Assembly: GCA_014529385.2 (NCBI GenBank)
Contig: CM043947.1
Location: forward strand, 101,109,811 to 101,173,810
Length of the DNA: 64,000 bases
From: Adiantum capillus-veneris
Lineage: Eukaryota; Streptophyta; Polypodiopsida; Polypodiales; Pteridaceae
Reading direction: 5' to 3'
The position numbers and the translations under genes were made by a program. Each line of letters starts with the position of its first letter. Position 1 is the stretch's first letter. Positions 62,112-64,000 of this stretch are shown one piece after another. Under the pieces are notes generated by a model, which did no database searches, was not told where the DNA came from, and was given only the letters and a program-made list of their open reading frames with translations.

Positions 62112-64000
62112 TCAATAGACTAAGTTAGTGAGTATAGGATGTTTAGAATAGAGTAATTTCAATACTAATTTCATTGGTTTTTTAGTGTGTGTAACTCAAT
62201 TTTGGTTTGATTTGATGATGATGTGCAAGTAATTGAAGCTAATTGTTGAGTTATGAGTACCCCAAACCCCAATTCCATCCCTTCACTAATGTCATACTAA
62301 CCCTTGCTAATTTTTCTTCATTTCCATGCTAATTGTACTAATTTCATGATAATTTTTGACTAACTTTGCTAACCTAACCACTAACATTTGAAGTGTAATG
62401 TATGTTAAATCCCCTTTCTGGAGGTGGAATCATCACTCTAATCAAATTAATTGTGCTAATGTATGCCTAATTTGATGATTTGAGTGTTTGATTTTTGACC
62501 TGCAATGGTCAATTTTGGAGCCGATTTGATGGTACACACACTTGTGTGTGCAATGATGCGTCTTTGCATGGAGCAAAGAAATAGCTTGGAGTATGATTAC
62601 AATGTAAGTGCACTCACTTGTTCATGTCAATTCTTGATTGATTAATGTGGTTCAATGTTGCTAATTGTTTGCTAAAATTAGGTGTATAAATCAATTGACC
62701 TAAACTTTACACCTAATTTGATTCACTTGGAATGAAATTGATGGTCAAATTTTGACTAATGAACTTTGTGTGTATCAAGATAATACTTAATTGTCATCAA
62801 GAATTCATGTATGTGCATAAAAATCATTTTGTGTGTAATGCACCAAAGAGGGAAAACATTGCCAAAAAATTCAAGTGTGTGTGCACCTAATCTTGAGTGT
62901 GTGCATGCATAGAAATTGATAAAATTGATGGGATATGAGTATGAAATCATGTAATTGATGTGTATATGTTAGGCTAATTCAATCATTGGATAAGCCTAAT
63001 TGCCAAAACATTGGGCAAAATTTGAGTGTGTACGCCCATCCAAGACCACTTGGTTTTCAATGATTGATGGTCAATTGGGGCACCCAAATGGTTTTTGATT
63101 ATGGAATGTTCATGAAAATTGTGTGCAATTGTTAGGTGTGAGCCTAAATGCATTGCCACAATTGAGCCAAATTTGATCTTTTGTGCTTAATTTTTGAGTG
63201 TGTGCATTGCTTGATTGGTTAAAAATAGTGCTAATTTTTTAAAAATTAAACATGCATGCATTCACTTATGCTTGATTGAGTTTGAAATTTTCTCAGTACA
63301 ATGTGATATTGATGAAATAGTTGCATAAAATTTTGGCCTAAATTTGGGTGTGTGCGCCAATTAGTGGCATGTGCAATCCCATGGGTGAATGAATGATTGG
63401 TGCCACCACTAATGAGAGACTTAAAAGGTTGATGTATATGATAAACTTGGGATGATTCAATTGATACTCAATTGAAAATGCATGTATAAGAATGACCATT
63501 GTTGTGTATGTCTATTTTCTTGGATATGGTAAAGATTTCATTGGTTTTTGACTTTGCAAATGCCATAGTCAACCGTGTGTAACCTTGCATACCGTAAATG
63601 AAAAATCCAAATGGGGTTTGAGTGATTTTGATATTAGATATGAGCAATTTGTTTTAAAATGATTGCTAATGAGATTAGTGATCCCCAAATATGTGTGTGA
63701 ATTATACTTGTATTCATTGCCCGACCGAGTATAAGTTGCAACGATGTCAAATTCACAATTGGATTTGCATGCATGCATGGATTCCCGATCCTAATAGACA
63801 AAGCTTTTTGGGCTTGAATGATTTGGATATTTGAAATGAGTAACTCAAGTTTCAATGGTTGATGGTTAATTTTTGCAAGAGAAAGGATTTGTGCATTGAA
63901 AATTGCATGTTTGTACTACAAATAGAATAAAAATTTCATCACAAATGGTTTGGAGATGGTTTTGAGCATGCATACATTACAATGAGTATTGTGGATAATT
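62112..64000 (+). mobile_element. Element J2 leader, running off the window
   Basis: Non-coding sequence collinear with 44171-46070. No gene seen. The right end lies outside the window. Confidence 0.7.

Overview
The window reads as a block of a large, repeat-rich land-plant nuclear genome made almost entirely of nested LTR retrotransposons. I recognise no ordinary host gene, rRNA, tRNA, CRISPR array or bacterial-style feature. The plant call rests on Ty1/copia elements primed by initiator tRNA-Met (TGGTATCAGAG-type sites), Ty3/gypsy elements of the plant Tat type (two RNase H domains, DGGA protease), and a TGGCGCCGTTG-type primer site as used by plant Athila/Tat elements. The species cannot be named from this sequence; a fern or gymnosperm would fit but is only a guess.

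Left part (1-15458): an LTR end (1-258) is joined to a decayed gypsy element A (RNase H, integrase, then an unexpected protease-like segment). Next comes a 5'-truncated Tat-like pol on the plus strand, element B (5934-8111). A long minus-strand block follows: a decayed unknown gene X (about 8931-12760) joined to the front half of a Tat-like element C (partial RT, protease, gag; 12770-15458). B and the front of C may be two halves of one element separated by an inversion, with X as an accessory antisense gene.

Middle (15459-36980): a three-element nest. Copia element E inserted upstream of the gag of C (TSD CGTTC). Tat-like gypsy element D (19186-30470, 11.3 kb, TSD GTAG) inserted into the RT of E. 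A second copy of the same copia family, G (31296-36520, minus strand, TSD GGCGG), inserted into the RNase H of E. G has an open 1449-codon polyprotein. D has a 1760-codon gag-pol frame broken by one in-frame TGA. LTR divergence counted by eye gives E as oldest, D and G younger, matching the nesting.

Right part (36981-64000): unassigned repeats, a copia relict H (39245-39850, minus), a gag relict (41888-43060), then a non-coding element J with LTRs at 43322-44150 and 61256-62091. Both J LTRs have a purine tract on the left and a primer site on the right, so they look like a tandem array sharing LTRs. Inside J sits decayed copia element K (49997-61082, TSD TTGGG). Inside the 3' LTR of K sits element F (54987-60873, minus, TSD TCGT). 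F has LTRs, gag and protease but no RT or integrase, so it is a TR-GAG-like non-autonomous element.

The most interesting signal is a small protein family of 70-80 residues encoded between primer site and gag: two tandem copies in D and one in F, sharing the ending SxDVxxFxL before the stop. D and F also share an identical 18-base primer site and 4-bp target duplications, so D-type elements are plausible helpers for F.
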